Of a DNA stretch of 64,000 nucleotides, positions 36,674 through 46,468 are shown piece after piece. The position numbers were made by a program, and so were the translations under genes. Each line of letters begins with the position of its first letter. The stretch's first letter is position 1. Source of the stretch: Byssovorax sp. Its GTDB lineage: Bacteria > Myxococcota_A > Polyangia > Polyangiales > Polyangiaceae. The DNA lies in the NCBI GenBank assembly GCA_025362495.1, contig JANYGI010000144.1, forward strand, positions 1 through 64,000, written 5' to 3'. Under the pieces are notes generated by a model. It saw only the letters and a program-made list of their open reading frames with translations. It ran no database searches and was not told where the DNA came from.

Positions 36674-38257
36674 TCACTTCTTCGTTCTCATCACCCGGTT
36701 CGACTCGGTCCAGTACACGTGGGTCCCGTCGACCGCGATGCCACTGGGGTTCGAGATGTTCGCTCCGGCCACGAGCGTGGTCGCCTGACCGTTGCAGCCG
36801 GAGGCCGCGCACTTCATCACCGCCGGCTTACCCATCGGACCCGGATGGTTCGACGAGAAGTACACGTTGACGCCATCGGTGGCGATCGCCAACGCGTCGT
36901 TCGGGCTCGGGAGTGTGGCGAGCGTGGTCGGCTTCAAGGAGCCAGCGAGCGGGCACGTCTGCACGGTGGGACCTGTGGTCGTCCAGTAGAAGTTGACCGA
37001 GTCCATGGCCAGGTACGCCACGCCGAAGCCGAATCCCGAGGTGACCGCAGTCGGCGTACACGCGGCGGGCGAGCACATCATCACCGCGGTCGTCTGCGCG
37101 GGAGTGGTCGGGTCCACACCCCAGAACAGCCCTGCTCCCGAGACCTGGATCGAGGTCGCGTTGCCATCCACGACGGCGAGGGGGACCGATCCGCCGGCGC
37201 ATCCGCTGCCAGGACATCGCCTGATCGCGCTCGTCCCTGTCAGCTGGAGGTCGGTCGAATCGGTGAAGTAAACCTGCGCGTTGGCGGCGGCGAGGGCCGT
37301 TGGATAGACGTTCGTCGCGAGCACGTCCGGTGTCCCGTTGCAGCCGCCGATAGCGCACCTCTTCACCGTGCCATCCGGGCTGTCGATGCCGAGAGAGCCG
37401 GTGCTTCCCCAGTACACGTGGGTTCCATCGACGGCGATTGCGCTCGCATACACCTCTCCGGTGACCAGGGTCGTAGGCAGTCCGCCGCACCCTCCGACGG
37501 CGCACTTCATCACCGCGCCAGTGTAGGTGATCCAGTACGCGTTGACGGCGTCCACGGTGATCGCGAACCCGCCAGCGTTCACGCCTTCGACCAGCACCTC
37601 CACGCAGTGATCCGTTCCGTCGCATTCCTCGTTCGGCGAGCACGCGGCACAACCTCCTGCGCCCATGGTGCCGCCGGTGGCGGAGCTCGTGCTCGCGCTG
37701 CCTGCGCCACCCGAGCCGCCTGCGCCGCCTGCGCCACCTGCGCCACCTGCGCTCTGAAGGTCCGCGACTGCGTAGAGCGAGAAGCTGTGGGTGGAGATCA
37801 CCGCGAAGCCGGGCTGCACGTCGACGCCGTCGAGCGGCGCGTCCCACGGTGAACAGTGAGCGGCGGCCGCGGTGTTCGCCGCGCACCCGGCGTGGAGGAC
37901 AGCGGTGGAGGACGCCCCTTCGGCGCGCGGGAGTCGGATCTGCACAGGCACATCGAACGCGAGGCCGTGCGGCTCGAACGCGTACACCTCGCCCGCGTAC
38001 GCGAGGCCGCCCTGGAGCGCAGGCGCTGACGACGCCGCCACCGCGCGGATAGTGATCGCCGTCGCGTGATCGAGCGCGCCCGCAGGGATGATCGCCTGCG
38101 CTCCGTTCGGCCCCGTGACGGTGCCGCCTGCGGGCCCGACCTCTGTCGACACGACGACGCTGCTCGTGCACGCGGCTCCCGGCAGCAAGGCCAGCGTCGC
38201 GAGGGCCGTGGAGAGCGCGACGAGGCTGGATGCGGGGAAGCCGAGACGACGTTTCAT
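36674..38257 (-). CDS. lipoprotein with ZU5-like domain and beta-propeller-type repeats
   Basis: 527 residues from ATG 38257; lipobox GAAC. Residues about 38-160 match a ZU5-like domain (EVGPAGGTVTGPNGAQAIIP, then ITIRAVAASS). A Gly/Ala/Ser linker and CSPNEECDGTDHCVE follow. The C-terminal 330 residues hold at least seven copies of a motif like IAVDGTHVYWGSTG or IATDGVNVYFSSNH. Each contains D..NVY(W/F) and often a CxxxGC pair, which should form a propeller. Secreted and anchored; function unknown. Shadow frames on both strands are open here because of the periodicity. Confidence 0.85.
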   Translation of the reverse strand: MKRRLGFPASSLVALSTALATLALLPGAACTSSVVVSTEVGPAGGTVTGPNGAQAIIPAGALDHATAITIRAVAASSAPALQGGLAYAGEVYAFEPHGLAFDVPVQIRLPRAEGASSTAVLHAGCAANTAAAAHCSPWDAPLDGVDVQPGFAVISTHSFSLYAVADLQSAGGAGGAGGAGGSGGAGSASTSSATGGTMGAGGCAACSPNEECDGTDHCVEVLVEGVNAGGFAITVDAVNAYWITYTGAVMKCAVGGCGGLPTTLVTGEVYASAIAVDGTHVYWGSTGSLGIDSPDGTVKRCAIGGCNGTPDVLATNVYPTALAAANAQVYFTDSTDLQLTGTSAIRRCPGSGCAGGSVPLAVVDGNATSIQVSGAGLFWGVDPTTPAQTTAVMMCSPAACTPTAVTSGFGFGVAYLAMDSVNFYWTTTGPTVQTCPLAGSLKPTTLATLPSPNDALAIATDGVNVYFSSNHPGPMGKPAVMKCAASGCNGQATTLVAGANISNPSGIAVDGTHVYWTESNRVMRTKK

Positions 38258-38330
38258 GGCCAGGTCTCTGGCCGCGCCGCGAGGATCCTTCGAAAGCGAA
38301 TCGCTCGCGGCGTGATCGCGAGCCGCCGAC

Positions 38331-39701
38331 TCAGGAGCGGCGGGGTTTGGCGGGGCCGGCGCGACGGGGACGGGCAGGCGCCTCGTCCGGGCGAGCTGCG
38401 GGCCGGGCGCGCGTCGGCGCCGGTCCATCTGCCCGACGCGAGCGGGGATTGGCCTCCGGGCGCTCCGGGCGAGCTGCGCGCGTGTCCGGGCGAGCTGCGC
38501 GCGCATCCGGGCGAGCTGCGCGGGCATCCGGGCGCGACGTGCGCGTGTCCGGGCGCGGTGCGCGGCTGTCCGTGCGAGGTCCGCGCGTGTCCGTGCGCGG
38601 CCCGCGGCCCTCGGTGCGAGGTGCGCGCGTGTCCGTGCGAGGTGCGCGCGTGTCCGGGCGAGGCGCGCGCGTGTCCGTGCGAGGTCCGCGGCTATCCACG
38701 AACGGCGTGCGGTTCTCGCTGCGGGTCGCGCGCGCGTCGGGGCGAGCTGCGCGCGAGTCCGGACGGCTGGCGCCGCGCTCGGCGGGCGCGCCTCCACGCT
38801 CGGCGTGCGGGATCGCGCGAGGCGCCCGGGGCGCGCCGCGCTGCGTGGGCGAGCCGCCGCCGCCCATGCGCTCGAGGCGTGTGGTGCTCGCCGTGTGTCG
38901 CTCCGATCGCGACGTGCGATCGTGACCGTGGCGGCCGGGCTTCTCGATCGGGCCGGCCATCGAGGCCATGCGCACCTTCTTCGGCACCCCGAAGTGCTTC
39001 CGTATGTCGAGCAGCTCGTCGACCGAGAGCGGGCGCCACTCGCCGGGGCGGAGGCTCTCGCTGCTGATGCCGGCGAAGCTCATCCGCGCGAGGCGCATCA
39101 CGGGGAAGCCGGTGGCCTCGCCCATGCGGCGGATCTGCTGGTTGCGGCCCTCGCGCAGCGTGACCTCGAGCCAGGTCTTGTCGTCCTCGTGGCGGATGAT
39201 CCGCACGTCGGCGGGGAGCGTGACGCCGTCGTCGAGCTGCACGCCCGTCGCCCATTTGATCACGTCCTCGTCGCCCATGTTGCCGTGGACCTTGAGCACG
39301 TACGTCTTCGGGACGCCGCCGCGCGGGTGCAGCAGCGCGTTGGCGAACTCGCCGTCGTTGGTGATGAGAAGCACGCCGCTGGTCGCGAAATCGAGCCGTC
39401 CCACCGGGTAAACGCGGCCGCCGACGTCGCGCAGGAGATCGGCCACGGTGGGGCGCCCTTCGGGATCGTCGAGCGTGGAGACGACGTTGCGCGGCTTGTG
39501 CAGCAGGATGTAGCGCGGCGACTCGGCCACGAGGCGCACGCCGTCGACCTCGATCTTGTCCTCGAACAGATCGGCCTTCGCGCCGAGCTCGGTCACGATC
39601 GTGCCGTTCACCCGCACCCGCCCCGCGAGGATCATCTCTTCGCCGGCGCGCCGCGAGGCGACGCCCGCGCGCGCGATGATTTTCTGAAGTCGTTCCTGCA
39701 T
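38331..39701 (-). CDS. 23S rRNA pseudouridine synthase with Arg-rich repeat tail
   Basis: 456 residues. Residues 1-55 form an S4 RNA-binding domain (MQERLQKIIARAGVASRRAG). Then the RsuA/RluB catalytic domain with YPVGRLDFATSGVLLITNDG containing the catalytic Asp, KTYVLKVHGN, and REGRNQQIRRMGEATGFPV. RluB family members usually end near 250 to 300 residues. After about residue 250 this protein carries a 200-residue tail rich in Arg, Pro, Ala, Asp and Ser, with many near-repeats such as RAPRPDT. It is predicted disordered and strongly basic. Expected function is modification of one uridine in 23S rRNA (position not assignable). Confidence 0.9.
   Translation of the reverse strand: MQERLQKIIARAGVASRRAGEEMILAGRVRVNGTIVTELGAKADLFEDKIEVDGVRLVAESPRYILLHKPRNVVSTLDDPEGRPTVADLLRDVGGRVYPVGRLDFATSGVLLITNDGEFANALLHPRGGVPKTYVLKVHGNMGDEDVIKWATGVQLDDGVTLPADVRIIRHEDDKTWLEVTLREGRNQQIRRMGEATGFPVMRLARMSFAGISSESLRPGEWRPLSVDELLDIRKHFGVPKKVRMASMAGPIEKPGRHGHDRTSRSERHTASTTRLERMGGGGSPTQRGAPRAPRAIPHAERGGAPAERGASRPDSRAARPDARATRSENRTPFVDSRGPRTDTRAPRPDTRAPRTDTRAPRTEGRGPRTDTRGPRTDSRAPRPDTRTSRPDARAARPDARAARPDTRAARPERPEANPRSRRADGPAPTRARPAARPDEAPARPRRAGPAKPRRS
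38480..38770. repeat. short-period tandem repeat coding for the basic tail
   Basis: Within the pseudouridine synthase gene, units of about 24 bases encoding eight-residue blocks of the type RAPRPDT or RGPRTDT are repeated with variation more than ten times. The same period gives open frames on the other strand that are not genes. Boundaries are approximate. Confidence 0.75.
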
Positions 39702-39792
39702 GGCTAGCGTCTCTCGGAGGGGGTCGGCGAAGGCGCCGGTTCGTCGTCGAACGGGCGTGCACGGGGCGCGCGCGCCGTGTTAAGCACGGCGG

Positions 39793-40146
39793 ATGCGCCG
39801 CGTCGACAAACCTTGGGGGTACGAGCTGGTCTGGGCGGAAACCGCCCGCTACGTCGGGAAGGTCCTGCACATCAACGCGGGGCAGTGCCTCTCACGCCAG
39901 TACCACCGCGTGAAAGAGGAAACCTTCATGGTCCAGCAGGGCGAGATGGACCTGGAAATCGGCCCGGTCGAGGCGATGGAAACCCGGCGAATGAAGGCCG
40001 GCGACGTGTTCCACGTGCTCCCCGGTACCATCCACCGCATGGTCGGCGTCGTCGACGTCGACGTGGTCGAGGTCTCGACGCCCGAGCTCGACGACGTGGT
40101 CCGCCTCGAGGACGTGTACGGCCGCCAGGGCACGAACGCGCCGTAG
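39793..40146 (+). CDS. cupin-domain protein, mannose-6-phosphate isomerase-like
   Basis: 117 residues. Begins VDKPWGYELVWAETARYVGK and continues with the cupin motifs HRVKEETFMVQQGEM (two metal ligands His and Glu) and GDVFHVLPGTIHRM. The length and the early WGYE box match stand-alone type II mannose-6-phosphate isomerase-like cupins. Metal-binding small enzyme, probably sugar-phosphate related. A bidirectional hairpin lies downstream before the opposite-strand lipoprotein. Confidence 0.85.
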   Translation: MRRVDKPWGYELVWAETARYVGKVLHINAGQCLSRQYHRVKEETFMVQQGEMDLEIGPVEAMETRRMKAGDVFHVLPGTIHRMVGVVDVDVVEVSTPELDDVVRLEDVYGRQGTNAP

Positions 40147-40180
40147 CCCGGGCCGATCGGCCGCCGACCCTCGCGCGAAT

Positions 40181-40215
40181 CGTTTGAGCTGCAACAAATC
40201 GTCGCAGCTCGAACG
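40181..40215. terminator. hairpin between convergent cupin and lipoprotein genes
   Basis: Arms CGTTTGAGCTGC (40181-40192) and GCAGCTCGAACG (40204-40215) pair with one mismatch that is a G-T wobble, around an 11-base loop. It lies 34 bases after the cupin stop and six bases before the lipoprotein stop on the other strand, so it can serve both. Confidence 0.7.
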
Positions 40216-40221
40216 GTGGGC

Positions 40222-41022
40222 TTACTTCTTCTTCGGCGCCTGCTTGCGCTTCGACGTCTCGACCGGGGACGGCGCGGCAGCGTCGGTGCCGTTCTCCTTG
40301 TCGGAGGTCTCCTTGGCGTCGGCGGCCTTCTTCGCGGCCGTCGCGGCGGCCTCGTCGTCTTTCTTGCGCTCGGCGTCCTCGAAGCGGCGGCGGAGCTCGT
40401 TGTCGTGGTCCCAGCGGTCCACGTGCTCGTCGCCGTCGACGTCGACGCCCATGCGCTCGAGCTTGCCGTCGCGATAGATCTCCCAGACGTCGGGCTTCGA
40501 GTCGTGGTTGGTGTCGCGGGTGACGCGCGAGAGCTTGCCGCCGCTGTAGTACTTCCACTCGTCGGGGTTGCCGTCGTAGTTGGTGTCGAGGCGGACCTCG
40601 GCGAGGCGGCCCTTCACGAAGGTGATCCAGGTGTCGATGCGGCCGTCGTAGTTCGAGTCGGCGTCCTCCGATACGCTCTCGCCCTTGTCGTTGTAGCGAC
40701 GGACGACGTCCTTCACGCCGTCGAAGTTGCTGTCGATCTCGCGGCAGATCAGGACCTTGTGGCGATCGTCGCCGGTGCCGACGATCTGGTACACGCGGCG
40801 CACGTTGGGCGTCACCGAGCCGGGGCCCGCCGTCTCGCTCGCCTCGCGATCGGTCTTGCCCTTCCAGTCGCACAGGGTGCGATCGTCGATGGTGCCGTCG
40901 GCGCGCTTGGTGGCGACGACGCCGGGGCCCTTGGGCTCGAACTTCGTCCCGCCGCAGGCCGGGAGCGCCGCGAGCAGCGCGAGCGTGAGCGGCAGGAGAG
41001 AGAGGCGCATCGATCGGTTCAT
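40222..41022 (-). CDS. lipoprotein with DxNxDGxxD repeats
   Basis: 266 residues. Lipobox LPAC. Five calcium-loop-like repeats follow at regular spacing: DSNFDGVKD, DSNYDGRID, DTNYDGNPD, DTNHDSKPD, DVDGDEHVD. They have the DxDxDG spacing of EF-hand or dockerin loops, each followed by strand sequence such as WKYYSGGKL or WEIYRDGKL. The C-terminal 60 residues are charged, Lys- and Ala-rich and disordered. It starts eight bases after the stop of a paralogous gene and is probably in one operon with it. Surface calcium binding is inferred. Confidence 0.88.
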   Translation of the reverse strand: MNRSMRLSLLPLTLALLAALPACGGTKFEPKGPGVVATKRADGTIDDRTLCDWKGKTDREASETAGPGSVTPNVRRVYQIVGTGDDRHKVLICREIDSNFDGVKDVVRRYNDKGESVSEDADSNYDGRIDTWITFVKGRLAEVRLDTNYDGNPDEWKYYSGGKLSRVTRDTNHDSKPDVWEIYRDGKLERMGVDVDGDEHVDRWDHDNELRRRFEDAERKKDDEAAATAAKKAADAKETSDKENGTDAAAPSPVETSKRKQAPKKK

Positions 41023-41029
41023 CGCAGGC

Positions 41030-41842
41030 TCACTTCTTGGGGGCAGGGGCGGGCGCCTTCGGCGCTGCGGCGGGAGGGAGCGCGGGCGCCGACGCGCTCG
41101 GGGCAGGCGGCGCGGGGACGACGGCGCTCGGCGGAGGCGCCACGGGCGCGCTGGCGCTGGCTGCGGGCCTGGCGCTGGCGCTGGTGACGGGCGCGGGCGC
41201 GGAGGGATCCTTCGGCGCGGTGTACGCCTCGCCGCAGAGGTCGACCACGCTGTCGGGATCGGGCTTGCCGTCGGCGTTGCGATCCGAGGCCACGATGGCG
41301 CACTTCGGGTTCGCGGGGTTGTTGTAGGTCCACCACTGGTCGATGATGCTGTCGCCGTCGGTGTCGCGCTCGCGCTTCACGAGGCGCCCGGCCTCGTAGT
41401 AGTCCCAGGTGTCGATCTTGTTATCGAAGTTGGTCTCGCGCAGCTTGAGCGTGATCTGGCCGTGCTCCGAGATGGCGATCTCGTCGACGCGCCCGTCGCG
41501 ATCGAAGTCCGACTCGCGGCGGCGCTCCGTCTTCCCGTCGGCCTCGTAGTAAATGAACGAGTCGGGGTAGCCGTCGAGGTTGAGATCGACGATGCGGCAG
41601 ACCTCCTTGTCGCCCTTCATCACGTGGACGATGTCGTTCTTGCCGTCGCCGTTGATGTCGACCTTCACTGCCGCGGCCGAGTTGCCGTCGCACGTCTCGT
41701 GCTTGACCTCGGTGTCGCGCTTCTCGTTGCCGGTCGGCGTGGTCGGCTTCGTCGACTCGGGATCGGCGCTCGTGCACGAGGCCACGAGGGCCAAGGCCAC
41801 GGCGGAAAGCAGGCGCGCGGCGGACGGAAAGGGCTGGATCAT
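41030..41842 (-). CDS. lipoprotein paralogue with DxDG repeats
   Basis: 270 residues from ATG 41842; a GAGG sequence lies eight bases upstream. Signal ends in lipobox VASC. Six loops resemble the neighbour's: DINGDGKND, DLNLDGYPD, DFDRDGRVD, ETNFDNKID, DTDGDSIID, DRNADGKPD. Intervening strand phrases (YYEADGKTERRRESD, YYEAGRLVKRERD) match the neighbouring protein's WKYYSGGKLSRVTRD. The C-terminal 80 residues are Pro/Ala/Ser-rich. First gene of the probable two-gene operon; likely arose by tandem duplication. Confidence 0.88.
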   Translation of the reverse strand: MIQPFPSAARLLSAVALALVASCTSADPESTKPTTPTGNEKRDTEVKHETCDGNSAAAVKVDINGDGKNDIVHVMKGDKEVCRIVDLNLDGYPDSFIYYEADGKTERRRESDFDRDGRVDEIAISEHGQITLKLRETNFDNKIDTWDYYEAGRLVKRERDTDGDSIIDQWWTYNNPANPKCAIVASDRNADGKPDPDSVVDLCGEAYTAPKDPSAPAPVTSASARPAASASAPVAPPPSAVVPAPPAPSASAPALPPAAAPKAPAPAPKK

Positions 41843-42182
41843 CGAAGGAGCCTCGCCGCCCCGACGGACGATCGGCCGGGGCGCAGGAAAAGAAGGGCAG
41901 CCGCCGACGAGGGCGGATCGGACGAAGAGCCGCGCCGGCAAGGCCGAACGGATCGTGGGACGCGAGGCGCGCAGCGACGGGCGGCCTGCTCCCGGGGACA
42001 CGGAAAACCAGAGACGGCGGGGAGTCTAGAACGCCCGCGCAGGGGTGAGCAAGCGAGGGCGCTCCGGGAGCACACCCCGGGCAGCCTCGTGAGGCCTCCG
42101 ACGACGCCTCGCTACGATCCGTTGCGGGCGGATGGAAAACGTTCAGCCTGAACCGACGAACCGTGCAGGCTGCCAGAACCGA
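41843..42182. other. 340-base intergenic region without a supported gene
   Basis: Between the DxDG lipoprotein start and the RHH promoter. Several frames are open by composition only. I see no ribosome binding site with a protein-like frame and no tRNA-like fold. The promoter for the lipoprotein operon must lie in its left half. Confidence 0.5.
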
Positions 42183-42211
42183 TTGACATCACACGTACCG
42201 GCATCTAGGGT
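42183..42211 (+). promoter_or_regulatory. sigma-70-type promoter for the RHH gene
   Basis: TTGACA (42183-42188) is an exact -35 consensus. After a 17-base spacer comes TAGGGT (42206-42211), which keeps the T, A and final T of a -10 box. The nearest gene downstream on this strand starts at 42406, so a leader of about 190 bases is expected. Confidence 0.65.
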
Positions 42212-42316
42212 AACGCCTTGTCAGTGCGTGCCATTTGCGTCGCGCGCCTCGAGTCGCGGCCTGGCATCGGAAGTCGTCTGCCTCCACTCGCCCTCCCGGG
42301 CGTCAAAGGCCCTTCT

Positions 42317-42376
42317 ACCCAACCGGGGTCCACAAGGCCCCTTCAGGGTCGCGGGGGCCGGTCCCAGCGGTTGGGT
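42317..42376 (+). promoter_or_regulatory. long hairpin in the RHH gene leader
   Basis: ACCCAACCG (42317-42325) pairs exactly with CGGTTGGGT (42368-42376), enclosing a G/C-rich interior with further short complementary blocks (GGTCC and GGCCC types). It lies within the presumed 5' leader between the promoter and the ATG at 42406. It could be a structured leader or attenuator; no known riboswitch class is recognised. Confidence 0.4.
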
Positions 42377-42405
42377 CCCGGCTCTCTCGGCCGAACCGGC
42401 GTGAT

Positions 42406-42633
42406 ATGTCGCGAAGGAAAGTCTCGACGACCATCTACATCACACCGGAGCAGGCCGAGCATCTCAAGATGCTGCACGACCGCACCAAGGTGCCGATAGC
42501 CGTCTACATCCGTGAAGGTATCGACATGGTCCTCAAGCACTACGACCATGTGCTGCCCGGTCAGATGTCGCTCGACTCGTCCGTGAGCCCTGGTTCACCT
42601 GGCGGGGCTGCGGCGTCGACGCCGAAAAAGTGA
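42406..42633 (+). CDS. small ribbon-helix-helix DNA-binding protein
   Basis: 75 residues from ATG 42406. KVSTTIYITPEQAEHLKMLH followed by VPIAVYIREGIDMVL is a ribbon-helix-helix fold: a short basic strand, then two helices. The last 20 residues (SVSPGSPGGAAASTPKK) are disordered. No toxin partner follows; the next gene is lepA 111 bases away. So it is a regulator and not an obvious antitoxin. Codon use is like that of its neighbours. Confidence 0.8.
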   Translation: MSRRKVSTTIYITPEQAEHLKMLHDRTKVPIAVYIREGIDMVLKHYDHVLPGQMSLDSSVSPGSPGGAAASTPKK

Positions 42634-42744
42634 GCTCTTCGGCGCCCACGCCGAGAAATACGACGCTCCTGTAGCCATCGCCGGGAGCACGCGCTAGGAG
42701 CGCTGAGCCGAGCCCTACCCCGGGGCGCGCCTCGACCTGCCGAC

Positions 42745-44547
<1,803 letters not shown>

Positions 44548-44555
44548 GGAACCGG

Positions 44556-44660
44556 AGCCGGAGGAAATTACAGGGAGACGGGGAGGCGGGGAGGTCGGAC
44601 CGGAATTTTTTATTTCCGGACTCCCCGTCTCCTCGCCTCCCTGTTTATTTTCCGGTCTCT
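44556..44660. repeat. dispersed palindromic repeat, copy 2
   Basis: Between the convergent lepA and MCE genes. Left arm ACAGGGAGACGGGGAGG begins at 44570 and pairs imperfectly with the right arm CCTCGCCTCCCTGT ending at 44644. An inner stem CCGGAA (44600-44605) / TTCCGG (44614-44619) flanks a T-rich loop. Outer flanks CCGGAGG and TTTTCCGG add pairing. Bases 44621-44658, reverse-complemented, match 36 of 38 with 14761-14798. The position between convergent stops suits a bidirectional terminator, but the cross-genome similarity also fits a mobile palindromic element. Confidence 0.82.
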
Positions 44661-44668
44661 TCTCCCGC

Positions 44669-45688
44669 TCATTCTCTCCAGAGGAACTTCCACGGGTTGT
44701 GCTTGAGGTCCCGGGCCAGCTCCTGGAGATCGTCGAAGAGCTGCTCGTCCATCACCAGCGCTCCGACCGTGCCCTTGCCTTTGCGCATGTGAGACACCAC
44801 GGCCTGCGCGTCGATCGTCATCGACTTCGCGCGGCTGGTGATGTCGGCGACGTCGTCGACGGCCTGCTTGATCTTCGCTTGCGCGGCCGGATCGCCGAGC
44901 GTCGCCGTCAGGCGCTTGGTGTTGGCGATCGTCTCCTTGGCGTCGGCGAGGAGCGGCGGGCCGTCCTTGGCGAGCGTGCCCGTCGTCCGATCGACGTTGT
45001 CGAGGATGCGGTCGATCTGCGGGTTCGCGACGTATTTCCCCTTCGCGCCGGTGACGAGATCGTCGGCGTGCTCGCTGATCTTCACCGCGTTGTCGGCCAG
45101 CTGATCGAGCTTGTTGCCGTTCTTGTCGAAGAAGTCGCCCGTGCCCTTGAGGGTGCGCGTGAGGCCGGTGAAGGCCTTGCCGATGTCTTCCTTGTTCTCG
45201 CGGATCGACGACACCGTCGAGTGGAGCAGCTCGTACATCTCGGCCACCAGCATGTCGAGGCGCGGCGGATCGAGGGCCCGCACGACGGCGTTCTCGGCCA
45301 GCACCGGCTGATCGCTCGACCCCGGCTCGATGGCGAGGAACTGCTCGCCCAGCACGCCCTGCGTCGTCACGTAGAAGATCGAGTTGGTGTGGACGCTCTG
45401 CTCGTAGCGCTTCTCGACGTCGATGCGGAGACGCACCAGCGGCTGGCGCACGCCGTTCGTCACGGTGCCGCCGCGAAAGGCGATCTCCTTGATCTTCCCG
45501 ACCTTCACGCCGGCGATCTTCACCGGCGCGCCCGTTTGCAGGCCGCCCGGGTTGTCAAAATCGACGAAGATGGAGTACGCCGGCTGGAAGTTGATGCCCC
45601 CCATCACGATGATGAACGCAGTCAACAAGCCGACCGCCGTGAGGATCAGCATGCCGACTTTGACTTCGATGGAACGGGGGCTGGCCAT
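44669..45688 (-). CDS. MCE/MlaD-family lipid transport protein
   Basis: 339 residues from ATG 45688. A membrane anchor (VGMLILTAVGLLTAFIIVMG) precedes one MCE domain (YSIFVDFDNPGGLQTGAPVK, VKVGKIKEI, VTTQGVLGEQFLAIEPG). Then come about 200 residues of helices with heptad-like character (ENKEDIGKAFTGLTRTLKGT, DNAVKISEHADDLVTG). One MCE domain plus a long helical tail fits the MlaD type that forms hexameric rings for phospholipid transport. Divergent from the MlaF-type ATPase with only 39 bases between. The permease MlaE is not in the window. Confidence 0.9.
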   Translation of the reverse strand: MASPRSIEVKVGMLILTAVGLLTAFIIVMGGINFQPAYSIFVDFDNPGGLQTGAPVKIAGVKVGKIKEIAFRGGTVTNGVRQPLVRLRIDVEKRYEQSVHTNSIFYVTTQGVLGEQFLAIEPGSSDQPVLAENAVVRALDPPRLDMLVAEMYELLHSTVSSIRENKEDIGKAFTGLTRTLKGTGDFFDKNGNKLDQLADNAVKISEHADDLVTGAKGKYVANPQIDRILDNVDRTTGTLAKDGPPLLADAKETIANTKRLTATLGDPAAQAKIKQAVDDVADITSRAKSMTIDAQAVVSHMRKGKGTVGALVMDEQLFDDLQELARDLKHNPWKFLWRE

Positions 45689-45727
45689 GGGCGCTATCTT
45701 CCTCGATCTCTCGATGGAAACGGAACC

Positions 45728-46468
45728 GTGATCTCCTTCCGGCACGTGAAGAAATCGTTCGGGGACAAGAGCGTCCTCGAGGATGTCTCGTTCGATGTGC
45801 AGGACGGCGAGGTGTTCTTCATCATCGGTCAGAGCGGCGTGGGCAAGAGCGTGCTGATCAAGCACCTCGTCGGCCTGCTCTACCCCGACGGCGGCGAGAT
45901 CTTGCTCGACGGCGAGGACGTCAGCCGCTTCGACGAAGAGCAGATGTACCCCGTGCGGATGAAGTGCGCGATGGTCTTCCAGCACTCCACGCTCTTCGAC
46001 TCCATGACCTGCGCGGAGAACGTGGCGCTGCCCCTCCGCAAGCACAAAGGCCACAGCCCGAAGGAGGCCATCGCCGAGGCCAGGAAGCGGCTCGTGCAGG
46101 TCCACATGCAAGACTTCGCCGACCGCTACCCGCCCGAGCTCGGCGACGGCATGCGCAAGCGCGTTGCCATCGCCCGCGCTCTCACCCTCGATCCTCGCTA
46201 CGTGCTCTTCGACGAGCCGACGACCAGCCTCGATCCCGTGAGCGCGCGCCGGGTCGACAAGCTCATCCGCGAGCTCAGCGACACGCTCGGCGTCACCAGC
46301 ATCGTCGTCAGCCACGATCTGCCGAGCATCTTCACGATCGCCGACCGGATCGTCATGCTCTACAAGGGCACAGTCCGGCTGATCGGCACGCGCGACGAGT
46401 TCAAGCGGTGCCCCGACGCCGTCGTGCAGCAGTTCATCACGGGCAGCGCCGAGGGCCCGATCGAATGA
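45728..46468 (+). CDS. MlaF-like ABC transporter ATPase
   Basis: 246 residues from GTG 45728, with GGAA upstream. Walker A is GQSGVGKS, the Q-loop is MVFQHSTLFD, Walker B is YVLFDEPTTSLDP, and the H-switch is VVSHDLPSIFTI. The signature is LGDGMRKRVAIARAL, which departs from LSGGQ at the second and third positions. The similarity to MlaF (VFQHSTLFDSMTCAENVALP, and the C-terminal TRDEFKRCPDAVVQQFITG) is clear. It energises transport of phospholipids. The next gene overlaps by ATGA. Confidence 0.9.
   Translation: MISFRHVKKSFGDKSVLEDVSFDVQDGEVFFIIGQSGVGKSVLIKHLVGLLYPDGGEILLDGEDVSRFDEEQMYPVRMKCAMVFQHSTLFDSMTCAENVALPLRKHKGHSPKEAIAEARKRLVQVHMQDFADRYPPELGDGMRKRVAIARALTLDPRYVLFDEPTTSLDPVSARRVDKLIRELSDTLGVTSIVVSHDLPSIFTIADRIVMLYKGTVRLIGTRDEFKRCPDAVVQQFITGSAEGPIE

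Noticed and set aside
36719-37852. Plus-strand frame over the ZU5 lipoprotein
   Set aside because: Periodic shadow of the propeller repeats on the other strand.
38480-38770. Possible CRISPR-like array in the Arg-rich region
   Set aside because: The period is about 24 bases without unique spacers, and it reads through as protein.
41839-42075. 78-residue minus frame in the 340-base gap
   Set aside because: Composition-driven frame, Arg/Ser/Pro-rich, no start signal.
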